Source: Nioella ostreopsis (GTDB lineage: Bacteria; Pseudomonadota; Alphaproteobacteria; Rhodobacterales; Rhodobacteraceae). From it: 64,000 bases of DNA. Positions 8,608 to 17,676 of this stretch are shown here, in pieces (position 1 is the first letter of the stretch; the number at the start of each line of letters is the position of its first letter). The translations under genes were made by a program, and so were the position numbers. The stretch is from NCBI RefSeq assembly GCF_004000255.1, contig NZ_RCIQ01000001.1:310001-374000 (forward strand). Direction: 5' to 3'. The notes below the pieces were generated by a model that searched no databases, was not told the DNA's origin, and was given only the letters and a program-made list of their open reading frames with translations.

Positions 8608-8952
8608 ATGACCGCCCGCCGCTGGCATATCCTGCGTGAGGACGCGTCGCTGACACTGGCACGACACCTGCCCGCGCGGTTCGATATCGGCGTGGTGGCC
8701 GAATTTCCGAACATGGGAAAGCTGCGTCTGGCGCAGCAGGTCCGGCAGGACATGTGGCGCGCGTTGAGGGACGTGCGCGGCTTTTCCCCCGTGGTTCATG
8801 TGGAGGAGCAGGATCACGGGCTGAGGCTGCGCGCGGGCGGGCGGGTCGAGGGCCCCGCCCCCCGTGCGGGCCTCGAAACCAGGATCGCGGGTGTGCTCTC
8901 CTGCCCCCGCAACCGCGCCCGTTGGGCGGCCTTCGCGGGGCTGCGGGCATGA
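8608..8952 (+). CDS. Hypothetical basic protein
   Basis: I do not recognise this 114-residue protein. It starts MTARRWHILREDASLTLARH and is rich in Arg, with a central RLAQQVRQDMWRALRDVRGFSPVV segment of helical character followed by a strand, and it ends RNRARWAAFAGLR. There is no signal peptide or membrane helix. Its stop overlaps the start of the following lipoprotein gene (ATGA), so the two are translationally coupled. It overlaps the stop of a possible 15-codon leader (8564-8611) in the same way. Reading frame, coupling and coding bias support a real gene. Confidence 0.7.
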   Translation: MTARRWHILREDASLTLARHLPARFDIGVVAEFPNMGKLRLAQQVRQDMWRALRDVRGFSPVVHVEEQDHGLRLRAGGRVEGPAPRAGLETRIAGVLSCPRNRARWAAFAGLRA

Positions 8953-9335
8953 GGGCGCTGGCGGTGATCCTGGCGCTGACTGCGCTGGCGGGCTGCCGCG
9001 AGGAGGCGCTGGAGCTGCCCTCGGGCCTTGCCGTGGAACTGGCGGGAATGATCAGCGAGGACCAGCCGGGCGGTGAGACCTGGCTGATCCTTCAGGTGCT
9101 GGCCCCGTCGCTGGACGGGGTGCGGATCAGTGCCGAAGAGATGGCCGAGGATACCGGTGTGATCTGCGACACATGGGGGCTTGCAGCGGCGGCAGAAGCC
9201 GACCAAACCCCCGATCAGATCGTGGTGCAGGTGATGAGCGAGCGGGTCGAACGTGGTCAGCCAGCCCCTGGCGTCACGCAGGTCTTCGCCGGATATCGCG
9301 TTCAGGACGGGTCCTGCATCTGGGAGGATTTCTGA
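8949..9335 (+). CDS. Putative lipoprotein of unknown function
   Basis: This is a 128-residue protein with a lipoprotein signal: MRALAVILALTALAGC, the lipobox LAGC placing the acylated cysteine at residue 16. The mature part is acidic and contains two further cysteines (VICDTWG and GSCIWEDF) that could form a disulfide. I have seen similar genes beside pcc genes of Rhodobacteraceae annotated only as a DUF (perhaps DUF6497), but this is memory, not a search. It is coupled by a 4-bp overlap to the upstream gene. Confidence 0.75.
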   Translation: MRALAVILALTALAGCREEALELPSGLAVELAGMISEDQPGGETWLILQVLAPSLDGVRISAEEMAEDTGVICDTWGLAAAAEADQTPDQIVVQVMSERVERGQPAPGVTQVFAGYRVQDGSCIWEDF

Positions 9336-9537
9336 TGACCCTACAACATGTTGCGAGACGTTCCTGCTGTGGATATCTTTCTGATGCAGCGCGGACACAG
9401 GACATATTCCTGCCATCATTTGGCTGCTTTTCCGCCGTCGTTTCGGGTATGATCAAATTTGGCCATGTGTGTACGGCCATTCCCGGGAACCCGGTCCGCC
9501 CCCAAGCGACCGGGACAAAAAACGATAGGAGAGCAGG

Positions 9538-9684
9538 ATGTCCAACCGCATCAAAGCGCTTCTCGCTTTGGGCCTTCTTGTCGGCGTCACGGCATGTGCG
9601 CCGGCCCCAGAGCCAGAAGAAATCATCATCATCGACCCCGCCCCCATTCAGGCAGAGCCGGTGTATAGCAACAAATACGACTGA
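9538..9684 (+). CDS. Very small lipoprotein (48 aa)
   Basis: A 48-residue open frame begins with a lipoprotein signal, MSNRIKALLALGLLVGVTAC, whose lipobox is VTAC with the cysteine at residue 20. The mature 29 residues start APAPEPEEIIIIDPAP and end VYSNKYD. A good ribosome site (GGAGAGCAGG) precedes the start. The lipobox, ribosome site and location inside the pcc cluster make it credible as a real gene. Its function is unknown. Confidence 0.75.
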   Translation: MSNRIKALLALGLLVGVTACAPAPEPEEIIIIDPAPIQAEPVYSNKYD

Positions 9685-9753
9685 CGCAGACCGGACCGGG
9701 CGGGACACCCCCGTCCGGCCCTACCGCGTCCCTGCACTCTTGGGGGCGTGGGC

Positions 9754-10125
9754 ATGATCAAGCATCGTGGCTTTCCGGGTCGGATGCCCGGCACCGACTA
9801 TCAGTTCACCATCCGGCGCGAGAACAAGAAGGGCGCGACGCCTCTGATTGCGCGCGAACGCTATGCCGACCGGCGCCCGGCCGACCGCCGCGCCGATGCG
9901 GCCTTTGTCGAGGCGCTCTGGCTCTACTTTGGCGACCAGCCCTTTGAGCGCGGCAACCTTGATGCAGGCCGTCTGTCCTGGCTTTTCGGGCGCGAAGTGA
10001 TCGCGCTGGATGATCCTTTCGATCCAGAGGATTACGAGGCGCTGTTGCAGTTGGACGTGGCGCGCGCGCGGGCCTCTTTCCCCGAGGCTTTTGATGGGAC
10101 GGGCCATTGGGAGGGGTCGGCATGA
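9754..10125 (+). CDS. Conserved-looking hypothetical protein
   Basis: The 123-residue soluble protein opens MIKHRGFPGRMPGTDYQF and has a charged central helix (ERYADRRPADRRADAAFVEALW) and an acidic C-terminal half (LDDPFDPEDYEALLQLDVARARASFPEAF). I recognise no domain. GTG at 9748 is an alternative start; ATG at 9754 is preferred because a GGGGG tract lies about 8 bp upstream. It is part of the run of small genes between pccB and pccA. Confidence 0.65.
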   Translation: MIKHRGFPGRMPGTDYQFTIRRENKKGATPLIARERYADRRPADRRADAAFVEALWLYFGDQPFERGNLDAGRLSWLFGREVIALDDPFDPEDYEALLQLDVARARASFPEAFDGTGHWEGSA

Positions 10126-10292
10126 ACCTGCCTATGGCCCTTGGAATTGCGCAGAAACGCGCCCAAAAACTGGCCTTCGGTTTTTCCAACTCGCGCGGCG
10201 CTCGGCCACGTGCAAACGTCATCTTGCCGGCCCTAGTCCCCAGCTTCAAACGGGCCGGTGGTAATGTGACGTGTTACCCTTCCCCTTCAGAG

Positions 10293-10327
10293 CGGCCCGT
10301 CGGCGTTGACGGCGGGCCGTCTTTTTT
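10293..10327 (+). terminator. Intrinsic terminator
   Basis: CGGCCCG (10293-10299) pairs with CGGGCCG (10313-10319), with extra GTC/GAC pairing inside the loop, and TTTTTT follows at 10322-10327. It ends the small-gene transcript downstream of pccB. Confidence 0.8.
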
Positions 10328-10378
10328 CAAAGGTGGGTCACGCCACTTGAAAAAAGAACGGGAAGAGGCACGAGCAAC

Positions 10379-10582
10379 ATGCAAAAAATCAAACTCATTG
10401 CGGTGTGCGCGATCGCGGCAACGCTTCTGTCGGGCTGCTTTGCTCGAACGGATCTGGATCGTGCGGCCGTCGGTGCCGCAGCGGGCGGCGTCGGTGCGGC
10501 GGTGCTTGGTGGCAGCGTGGCAACCGGCGCTGTTGTCGGCGCGGCTGCTGGCGCACTTTGCGACGACGTTAATCTCTGCTGA
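10379..10582 (+). CDS. Small glycine-zipper lipoprotein
   Basis: This 67-residue protein has a lipoprotein signal, MQKIKLIAVCAIAATLLSGC, with the acylated cysteine at residue 20, followed by a glycine-zipper (AAAGGVGAAVLGGSVATG and VVGAAAGAL), a pattern seen in small outer-membrane-associated lipoproteins that pack as paired helices. It ends CDDVNLC, giving two cysteines for a possible disulfide. GGAAGAGG precedes the start, and it has its own terminator upstream and downstream, so it is a single-gene unit. Its role is unknown. Confidence 0.78.
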   Translation: MQKIKLIAVCAIAATLLSGCFARTDLDRAAVGAAAGGVGAAVLGGSVATGAVVGAAAGALCDDVNLC

Positions 10583-10631
10583 CACACCAGACATAGCATC
10601 TGCGCATCGCGCGCAGATCGGCAATTCAATG

Positions 10632-10669
10632 GGACCATCCAGGGCTGACCGCCCCGGATGGTCCTTTTT
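10632..10669 (+). terminator. Intrinsic terminator
   Basis: A perfect 9-bp stem, GGACCATCC (10632-10640) and GGATGGTCC (10656-10664), is followed by TTTTT. It ends the glycine-zipper lipoprotein unit, 52 bp before pccA. Confidence 0.87.
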
Positions 10670-10720
10670 CGTTTCCACGCCTGCCGTAACGGCCCCGGCG
10701 TAAGAGGAGGACAAGGGACC

Positions 10721-12766
10721 ATGTTCAACAAGATCCTGATCGCGAACCGGGGCGAGATTGCCTGCCGCGTGATGAAGACAGCCAAGAAGATGGGGATCAC
10801 GACAGTCGCCATTTATTCGGACGCCGACAAGCATGCGCTGCATGTTCAGATGGCGGACGAGGCTATACATATCGGACCTCCGCCCGCGAACCAGTCTTAC
10901 ATCGTCATCGACAAGGTGATGGAGGCGATCAAGGCCTCGGGCGCTGAGGCGGTTCACCCCGGGTATGGGTTCCTCTCTGAGAACAGCAAGTTCGCGGAAG
11001 CTCTTGAAGCGGCTGGCGTGGCGTTTGTTGGCCCCCCGGTCGGTGCGATCGAGGCCATGGGCGACAAGATCACCTCGAAGAAGATTGCACAGGACGCACA
11101 CGTATCCACAGTGCCCGGTTACATGGGGCTGATTGAGGATGCCGAGGATGCGGTAAAGATTTCCAACGAAGTCGGCTACCCGGTCATGATCAAGGCCAGC
11201 GCCGGCGGCGGTGGCAAGGGCATGCGGATCGCGTGGAACGACGAGGAGGCGCGCGAAGGCTTCCAGTCGTCCAAGAACGAGGCCGCCAACAGCTTTGGCG
11301 ATGACCGGATCTTCATCGAGAAATTCGTCACCCAACCGCGCCATATCGAAATTCAGGTTCTGTGCGATGCGCATGGCAACGGGATCTACCTCGGTGAACG
11401 CGAATGCTCCATCCAGCGGCGCAACCAGAAAGTGGTCGAGGAAGCGCCGTCGCCCTTCCTCGACGAAGCGACCCGCAAGGCCATGGGCGAACAGGCGGTC
11501 GCGCTGGCCAAGGCCGTGGGCTATGCCAGCGCGGGAACGGTTGAGTTCATCGTGGATGGGCAGCAGAATTTCTACTTCCTCGAAATGAACACCCGCCTGC
11601 AGGTGGAACATCCGGTGACCGAACTGATCACCGGCGTCGATCTGGTGGAACAGATGATCCGCGTTGCGGCGGGGGAGCCGCTGTCGATCACCCAGGACGA
11701 TGTGAAACTGACAGGGTGGGCGATTGAAAACCGGCTTTATGCGGAAGATCCCTATCGCGGCTTCCTGCCCTCTATCGGCCGTCTGACCCGCTATCGCCCG
11801 CCGGCGGAAGTGGCTGCCGGGCCGCTCCTCGTGAATGGCAAATGGCAGGGCGACGCGCCTGAGGGCGCGACCGCCGTGCGCAACGATACCGGCGTCTATG
11901 AGGGCGGCGAGATCAGCATGTATTACGACCCGATGATCGCCAAGCTTTGCACATGGGCGCCCACCCGTGCGCAGGCAATCGAAGCGATGCGGATCGCGCT
12001 GGACAGTTTCGAGGTGGAGGGCATCGGCCACAACCTGCCCTTCCTGTCCGCCGTGATGGATCACCCGAAATTCATCTCGGGCGACATGACCACGGCCTTC
12101 ATCGCCGAGGAATATCCCGACGGGTTCGAGGGCGTGACCCTGCCAGAGGATGACCTGCGCCGCGTTGCCGCCTCTGCCGCTGCGATGCATCGGGTTGCCG
12201 AGATCCGCCGCGCGCGGGTGTCGGGCCGGATGGACAACCATGAACGGGTGGTGTCCACCGATTGGGTCGTGGCGCTACAGGGCGAAAGCTTCCCCGTGCA
12301 TATCGACGCCGATCACGACGGATCGACCGTGACCTTCCCTGATGGTGAGGTTCTGCGGGTGGCCAGCGACTGGACACCGGGTGACCAACTGGCGGTGCTC
12401 GATGTGAACGGCAGCCCGCTGGTGCTGAAAGTGGGCAAGATCACGCAAGGCTTCCGTCTGCGGACGCGCGGGGCCGATCTGGCCGTGAAGGTGCGCAGCC
12501 CGCGTCAGGCGGAACTGGCGGCGCTGATGCCGGAAAAGGTCGCGCCCGACACGTCCAAACTGCTGCTCTGCCCGATGCCCGGCCTCATCGTGAAGGTGAA
12601 TGTCGAGGTCGGACAGGAAGTGCAGGAGGGTCAGGCGCTCTGCACCGTGGAAGCCATGAAGATGGAAAACATCCTGCGGGCCGAGAAGAAGGGCATCGTG
12701 TCCAAGATCAACGCGGCGGCGGGCGACAGCCTGGCGGTGGATGACGTGATCATGGAATTCGAGTGA
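10721..12766 (+). CDS. pccA: Propionyl-CoA carboxylase alpha subunit (biotin carboxylase + biotin carrier)
   Basis: This ATP-dependent subunit carboxylates its own biotin, which then feeds PccB. The 681 residues contain a biotin carboxylase part (about 1-450) with the glycine-rich ATP-grasp loop GGGGKGMR near residue 163 and EMNTRLQVEHPVTE near 288-301, then a linker/BT domain, and a C-terminal biotinyl domain with EAMKMEN, the biotinylated lysine being about residue 647. The start at 10721 (MFNKILIANRGEIACR) is canonical and has an AGGAGG site. A longer frame to 10658 would run through the upstream terminator. No biotin ligase gene is in the window. Confidence 0.97.
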   Translation: MFNKILIANRGEIACRVMKTAKKMGITTVAIYSDADKHALHVQMADEAIHIGPPPANQSYIVIDKVMEAIKASGAEAVHPGYGFLSENSKFAEALEAAGVAFVGPPVGAIEAMGDKITSKKIAQDAHVSTVPGYMGLIEDAEDAVKISNEVGYPVMIKASAGGGGKGMRIAWNDEEAREGFQSSKNEAANSFGDDRIFIEKFVTQPRHIEIQVLCDAHGNGIYLGERECSIQRRNQKVVEEAPSPFLDEATRKAMGEQAVALAKAVGYASAGTVEFIVDGQQNFYFLEMNTRLQVEHPVTELITGVDLVEQMIRVAAGEPLSITQDDVKLTGWAIENRLYAEDPYRGFLPSIGRLTRYRPPAEVAAGPLLVNGKWQGDAPEGATAVRNDTGVYEGGEISMYYDPMIAKLCTWAPTRAQAIEAMRIALDSFEVEGIGHNLPFLSAVMDHPKFISGDMTTAFIAEEYPDGFEGVTLPEDDLRRVAASAAAMHRVAEIRRARVSGRMDNHERVVSTDWVVALQGESFPVHIDADHDGSTVTFPDGEVLRVASDWTPGDQLAVLDVNGSPLVLKVGKITQGFRLRTRGADLAVKVRSPRQAELAALMPEKVAPDTSKLLLCPMPGLIVKVNVEVGQEVQEGQALCTVEAMKMENILRAEKKGIVSKINAAAGDSLAVDDVIMEFE

Positions 12767-13158
12767 TGACAGCGCACCCGCCCTATGCCCCCACCCGGAT
12801 CTGGGTGGTGCACGGGCTCGGCTTTCTGGCCGGGCTCGGGGCGATGGCGGGTGTAGTCTGGCTGCTGCTGGCCGATTTCCTGAGCGATCAGGTCAAGGCC
12901 GGGCCGTTGATGGCGGCGCTGCTGCTGGCGGTTGTCGCTGGTGCCAGCGTGTGGGCCGGGGCCTTGCGGCTTTGGCTTGGGCGGCGGTGGCTAACCCTTG
13001 CCGGGATCGCGGCATTGGCGCTGATGCTGACCAGTGGCGGGCTGATGGGCGCGGTTCTGGGGTTGGATGCCGATCCGGCAACGTCAGGTCTGGTGGCGCT
13101 TGGCGCGCTTTTCCTTGCAGGCGGCGTGATCCTTGGCGGAATGGGGGGGGAGCGATGA
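12766..13158 (+). CDS. Small integral membrane protein
   Basis: This is a 130-residue protein with four hydrophobic segments (about 15-35, 45-65, 72-95, 102-125) and no recognised family. Its ATG overlaps the pccA stop (GTGATGA arrangement), so it is translationally coupled to pccA and presumably made with it. The coupling suggests a role linked to propionate use, but that is inference only. Confidence 0.72.
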   Translation: MTAHPPYAPTRIWVVHGLGFLAGLGAMAGVVWLLLADFLSDQVKAGPLMAALLLAVVAGASVWAGALRLWLGRRWLTLAGIAALALMLTSGGLMGAVLGLDADPATSGLVALGALFLAGGVILGGMGGER

Positions 13159-13168
13159 CCGAAACGGC

Positions 13169-13627
13169 CTATTGCGACAGCCCCATTTCCTCGATCCGCA
13201 TCGGCAGGTTGTCGATGGCGCGGGTGATCTCGCGCACGTCCCATGGCGTGGGTTTGCGCAGGGCAACGCGCCCGTCGCGCTGTAGGATCACCAGCGAAAA
13301 GCCGCGCGGGCGCAGCGCCTGCCGTATTTCGGAATTGGCGTCGGGATCGGCGTCGAAGATCACCACCACGTCGCGCTCGATCAGCGGGCCGGGGCGTTCC
13401 AACAGCAGATCGAGCTGGTCCTGGAACCGGGGATCGCGGGGCGTGTCGGCGAAGACGACAATCGGGCGAGAGGCCCAGAGATGCTCGTCCAGCGTGGTCT
13501 CGGTGGCATCAAGGATCAGCAATTCCGGGGCGGGACTCTCTTCCGCCACGGGGGGTGTCTCGGTGTCTTGCGCCATGGCTGGCAGGGCCAGCAACAAGGC
13601 GGTGATCAGGGGCAGGACTGCGCGCAT
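13169..13627 (-). CDS. Exported DUF4174-type protein
   Basis: The 152-residue protein has a signal peptide, MRAVLPLITALLLALPAMAQ, cleaved after AMA. The mature part has a thioredoxin-like strand/helix order with RPIVVFADTPRDPRFQDQ, DVVVIFDADPD and GFSLVILQRDGRVALRKPTP, the pattern of DUF4174 proteins. No CxxC is present, so redox activity is not expected. It is convergent with the pccA-coupled membrane gene and divergent from the mutase gene. Confidence 0.78.
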   Translation of the reverse strand: MRAVLPLITALLLALPAMAQDTETPPVAEESPAPELLILDATETTLDEHLWASRPIVVFADTPRDPRFQDQLDLLLERPGPLIERDVVVIFDADPDANSEIRQALRPRGFSLVILQRDGRVALRKPTPWDVREITRAIDNLPMRIEEMGLSQ

Positions 13628-13770
13628 GAAACCTCCGTATGTCAAAGATATAGGCGCGCGTTCCGTGAAAGCGAAGAGGCATAACCGCATGGGCGCAAGA
13701 AAGCGTCCCTGCATGGCGCGGGGCAGGGGCGATTGCCCCCCGGCGCGGGATTGAGAAGAGGACCGAAAAG

Positions 13771-15903
13771 ATGAGCGACAAGACCCAAGCCTGGCAGGAC
13801 ATGGCCGCAAAGGAACTCCGGGGCCGTTCGCCGGATGACCTGACGTGGAACACGCTGGAAGGCATCGCTGTAAAGCCCCTCTATACCGAGGAGGACACTG
13901 CCGATCTGCCGCATATGGGCACGGTGCCCGGGCAGGAGCCGTTCACGCGCGGCGTCAAGGCCACGATGTATGCGGGCCGCCCCTGGACGATCCGGCAATA
14001 TGCGGGGTTTTCCACGGCGGAAGAGTCCAACGCGTTTTACCGCAAGGCTTTGGCCGCCGGGCAGCAGGGCGTGTCGGTCGCCTTCGACCTGGCCACGCAC
14101 CGCGGCTATGACAGCGACCATCCGCGGGTGGAGGGTGACGTCGGCAAGGCGGGCGTCGCCATCGACTCTGTCGAGGATATGAAGATCCTCTTCGACGGCA
14201 TCCCGCTCGATAAGATCTCCGTGTCCATGACCATGAACGGCGCGGTGATCCCGATCCTCGCCAATTTCATCGTGACGGGCGAGGAGCAGGGGCATGACAA
14301 GGCGTTGCTCGCAGGGACCATCCAGAACGACATCCTGAAGGAGTTCATGGTCCGCAACACCTATATCTATCCGCCGGAACCTTCGATGCGGATCATCTCG
14401 GACATTATCGAATACACCTCGAACGAGATGCCCAAGTTCAACTCGATCTCGATCTCCGGCTATCACATGCAGGAAGCGGGCGCGAACCTGGTGCAGGAGC
14501 TGGCCTACACGCTGGCTGACGGGCGCGAATATGTGCGCGCGGCCATTGACGCGGGCATGGATGTGGACAAGTTCGCCGGGCGCCTGTCGTTCTTCTTCGC
14601 CATCGGCATGAATTTCTTCATGGAAGCGGCCAAGCTGCGCGCCGCGCGTCTGCTGTGGCATCGCATCATGGACGAGTTCGGGGCGAAGAACCCCCGGTCC
14701 AAGATGCTGCGCACCCATTGCCAGACCTCGGGCGTGTCCTTGCAGGAACAGGACCCCTATAACAACGTCATCCGCACGGCCTATGAGGCGATGGCGGCGG
14801 CGCTTGGTGGAACGCAATCGCTGCACACCAACGCGCTCGATGAGGCGATTGCCCTACCGACGGAATTCAGCGCGCGGATTGCCCGCAACACGCAGCTGAT
14901 CCTGCAGGAAGAAACCGGCATCACCAACGTGGTCGATCCGCTGGCGGGCTCATACTACGTCGAGGCGCTGACGGCGGAACTGGCGGAGAAAGCTTGGGCG
15001 CTCATCGAGGAAGTCGAGGAGATGGGCGGCATGACCAAGGCCGTGGCCTCCGGCATGCCCAAGCTGCGCATCGAGGAAACGGCAGCGCGCAGGCAGGCGA
15101 TGATCGACCGGGGCGACGAGGTGATCGTCGGCGTCAACAAGTACCGCAAGGATCACGAGGACCCGATCGACATTCTCGATGTGGACAATGTGAAGGTCCG
15201 CGACAGCCAGATTGCCCGGCTGGAGAAGATCCGGGCGTCACGCGACGAGGCGGCCTGTCAGGCGGCGCTCGATGAACTCACCCGCCGCGCCGAAGCGGGC
15301 GGCAACCTGCTGGAGGCAGCCGTGGAAGCGGCCCGCGCCCGCGCATCTGTCGGAGAAATCAGCATGGCTATGGAAAAGCAGTTCGGCCGCCACCGCGCCG
15401 AGGTCAAGACGCTGGCCGGGGTCTATGGGGCCGCCTATGAGGGCGATAAGGGCTTCGCCGCGATCCAGGCCGATGTGGAAAAATTTGCCGAGGAAGAAGG
15501 CCGCCGCCCGCGCATGCTGGTCGTGAAGATGGGCCAGGACGGGCATGACCGGGGTGCCAAGGTGATTGCCACGGCCTTCGCCGATATCGGGTTCGACGTG
15601 GATGTGGGCCCGCTGTTCCAGACGCCAGAAGAGGCCGCACAGGACGCCATCGACAATGACGTGCATATCATCGGCATCAGTTCCCAGGCGGCGGGGCACA
15701 AAACACTGGCACCCAAGCTGATCGAGGCGCTGAAGGCTGAAGGGGCTGGGGACATCATCGTGATCTGCGGCGGGGTCATTCCGCAGCAGGATTACGACTT
15801 CCTCTACAATGCCGGGGTGAAGGCGATCTTCGGGCCGGGAACGAACATTCCCGAAGCGGCCAAGAAGATTCTCGACATCGTCCGCGAGGCTCGGGCGACA
15901 TGA
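13771..15903 (+). CDS. mcm: Methylmalonyl-CoA mutase (single-chain, B12-dependent)
   Basis: This enzyme interconverts methylmalonyl-CoA and succinyl-CoA, taking the product of PccAB (after epimerisation) into the TCA cycle. The 710 residues have the catalytic TIM barrel (about 30-480; [20 protein letters not shown] is a signature) and the C-terminal cobalamin domain with [13 protein letters not shown], His592 being the expected lower axial cobalt ligand, then GISS and CGGVIP motifs. It is the homodimer type with no separate small subunit. Its start has an AGAGGA site. There is no TTTGCAAA in the 143 bp upstream that I can see, so it may be controlled differently from pccB. Confidence 0.96.
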   Translation: MSDKTQAWQDMAAKELRGRSPDDLTWNTLEGIAVKPLYTEEDTADLPHMGTVPGQEPFTRGVKATMYAGRPWTIRQYAGFSTAEESNAFYRKALAAGQQGVSVAFDLATHRGYDSDHPRVEGDVGKAGVAIDSVEDMKILFDGIPLDKISVSMTMNGAVIPILANFIVTGEEQGHDKALLAGTIQNDILKEFMVRNTYIYPPEPSMRIISDIIEYTSNEMPKFNSISISGYHMQEAGANLVQELAYTLADGREYVRAAIDAGMDVDKFAGRLSFFFAIGMNFFMEAAKLRAARLLWHRIMDEFGAKNPRSKMLRTHCQTSGVSLQEQDPYNNVIRTAYEAMAAALGGTQSLHTNALDEAIALPTEFSARIARNTQLILQEETGITNVVDPLAGSYYVEALTAELAEKAWALIEEVEEMGGMTKAVASGMPKLRIEETAARRQAMIDRGDEVIVGVNKYRKDHEDPIDILDVDNVKVRDSQIARLEKIRASRDEAACQAALDELTRRAEAGGNLLEAAVEAARARASVGEISMAMEKQFGRHRAEVKTLAGVYGAAYEGDKGFAAIQADVEKFAEEEGRRPRMLVVKMGQDGHDRGAKVIATAFADIGFDVDVGPLFQTPEEAAQDAIDNDVHIIGISSQAAGHKTLAPKLIEALKAEGAGDIIVICGGVIPQQDYDFLYNAGVKAIFGPGTNIPEAAKKILDIVREARAT

Positions 15904-16394
15904 GCAAGCGGGCGGTCATTCTTGTCGGGATGGCCGCCGGGCTGATCTGGTCCGTGGCCCTGGTGAGCTGGGCGATTGCCCCTGCCTCTGCCTTCGAGGG
16001 ACAGGGCCTCGCGGAAGGATTGAGCCTTGCCGGCTTCCTGGCAGGGAGCCCGCTGCTTCTGATGATCGGTCGGCTGGCGCAGCGGCGCTTCTTCGACGAC
16101 AGCATCATAGATGGCCAGCCTTACGCAGAAGGCAGCGCTGCGCAGATCGACCAGCGGGTTCTGACCAATACGACCGAGCAGCTGGTTCTGGCGGCGGCCA
16201 TCTGGCCTATGGCTAGCGTGCTGTCCCATCCGGGGGCAGCGATCTGGCTGGCTCTGGGCTTTCTTGTGACGCGGTTGCTGTTCTGGGTAGGCTATCACCT
16301 TTCGCCGCCTCTGCGTGGCTTCGGATTCGCCGCGAGTTTCTATCCGACCCTCGTTGTTGCCCTTTGGGTGATCTGGAGCTTGCTCAAGGGATAA
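15900..16394 (+). CDS. MAPEG-family membrane protein
   Basis: This 164-residue protein has four membrane segments. [18 protein letters not shown] (about 83-100) and [20 protein letters not shown] (about 124-143) match the core of MAPEG proteins, a superfamily that includes membrane glutathione transferases. The bacterial members of this subgroup have no known substrate. It overlaps the mutase stop by 4 bp (ATGA) and is closed by its own terminator, so it ends the mcm operon. Confidence 0.83.
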   Translation: MSKRAVILVGMAAGLIWSVALVSWAIAPASAFEGQGLAEGLSLAGFLAGSPLLLMIGRLAQRRFFDDSIIDGQPYAEGSAAQIDQRVLTNTTEQLVLAAAIWPMASVLSHPGAAIWLALGFLVTRLLFWVGYHLSPPLRGFGFAASFYPTLVVALWVIWSLLKG

Positions 16395-16395
16395 G

Positions 16396-16420
16396 GCCCC
16401 GCGCGATGCGGGGTCTTTTT
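16396..16420 (+). terminator. Intrinsic terminator
   Basis: CCCCGC (16397-16402) and GCGGGG (16408-16413) enclose a 5-base loop and are followed by TCTTTTT. It closes the mcm-MAPEG transcript. Confidence 0.85.
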
Positions 16421-16554
16421 CATGTCTGCGTTGGTGACAACGGCGCGCGCAAGTGCTCTGCTCAGCGAAATTGCCAGCTTCGGCTTGAAAACCCCGCCCG
16501 TCAGGGGCAGCTTGGGGCAATTGACTGCCGCGCCCAAGGAAGGACGACCGCCCC

Positions 16555-17673
16555 ATGGCCCTGCCCGTGAAACAGCAAGCGACCTATTGGGGATTTGCGA
16601 CAGCTGTCTTCCTTTTGCTGATGTGGTTTCTGGGGCAGGTTCTGCTGCCCTTCGTGGTGGGCGGGGCGATTGCCTATTGCCTCGATCCGCTGGCCGACCG
16701 GCTGGAGGAACGCGGCTTCAGCCGGGCGATGGCAACCGTGGTGATCTTTGCCTTCTCGGTCTTGCTGTTCCTGCTGGCGCTGCTTCTGGTGCTGCCGATG
16801 CTGATCGGGCAGGTGATCGCCCTCGTACAGGCCGCACCCGAGCTTTACGAAACCGTGCGCGATGTGCTGGTGGAGCGGTTCCCGACGCTGATTCAGGAGG
16901 ATTCTGCCGCACGCCAGACAATCGCCGATGTGCTGGCCTCTGCCCGCAGCCAGATCGGCTCGGTGATCTCTTCGGTCCTGTCCTCGGCGGGTGCGGCCAT
17001 CAACAGCGTTGTGGTTCTGGTCATCGCGCCGGTGGTGGCCTTCTACCTTCTGCTCGACTGGGACCGGATGATCGCGGGCATCGACGACCTGCTGCCCCGC
17101 GACCACGCGCCGGTGATCCGGCAGCTGGCGTCCGAGATCGACCGGACGCTGGCCAGTTTCGTGCGCGGTCAGGGGACCGTCTGCCTGATCCTCGGGATCT
17201 TCTACGCCATCGCGCTGATGTCCGTGGGGCTGAATTTCGGCCTGATTGTCGGGCTGATCGCCGGGGCGCTGACCTTCATTCCCTATGTTGGGGCTTTGGT
17301 GGGCGGTGTGCTGGCCATCGGCCTCGCGCTTTTCCAGTACTGGGGGTATAGCGAGGTTGTGGATGGCGAAACCGTGCGCCATGCCACGGACTGGCTGCGG
17401 ATCGGCATCGTCGCGGTGATCTTCGCCGTGGGTCAGGTGGCAGAGGGCAACGTTCTGACCCCCAACCTTGTCGGCAGCTCGGTCGGGCTGCATCCGGTCT
17501 GGTTGCTCTTTGCGCTTGCGGCGTTCGGCTCGATCTTCGGGTTTGTCGGCATGCTGGTCGCGGTGCCCGTTGCCGCGATGATCGGGGTTCTGGTGCGCTA
17601 CGGTATGGCACAATATCGAGAGGGTCGCCTCTACAAGGGGCTTGAAGGCCACGCCGAAGACGACGACATGTAA
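16555..17673 (+). CDS. AI-2E family transporter
   Basis: This inner-membrane protein of 372 residues has seven or eight hydrophobic segments and the AI-2E/PerM layout: an N-terminal hairpin with CLDPLADRLEERGFSRAMA, a long amphipathic middle region, and C-terminal helices containing LIAGALTFIPYVGALVGGVL. Despite the family name (after a proposed autoinducer-2 exporter), most members transport unknown substrates and some act as ion antiporters. AAGGAAGGA precedes the start. It runs directly into hdaA (3-bp gap), an arrangement common in alphaproteobacteria as far as I recall. Confidence 0.88.
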   Translation: MALPVKQQATYWGFATAVFLLLMWFLGQVLLPFVVGGAIAYCLDPLADRLEERGFSRAMATVVIFAFSVLLFLLALLLVLPMLIGQVIALVQAAPELYETVRDVLVERFPTLIQEDSAARQTIADVLASARSQIGSVISSVLSSAGAAINSVVVLVIAPVVAFYLLLDWDRMIAGIDDLLPRDHAPVIRQLASEIDRTLASFVRGQGTVCLILGIFYAIALMSVGLNFGLIVGLIAGALTFIPYVGALVGGVLAIGLALFQYWGYSEVVDGETVRHATDWLRIGIVAVIFAVGQVAEGNVLTPNLVGSSVGLHPVWLLFALAAFGSIFGFVGMLVAVPVAAMIGVLVRYGMAQYREGRLYKGLEGHAEDDDM

Positions 17674-17676
17674 GTG

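Noticed and set aside
10122-10703. Open frame starting ATGA at the end of the 9754 gene
   Set aside because: It runs straight through two intrinsic terminators and the small lipoprotein gene in another frame, so it is not a credible product.
10274-12241. Long open frame antisense to pccA
   Set aside because: Complement of the carboxylase; no motifs.
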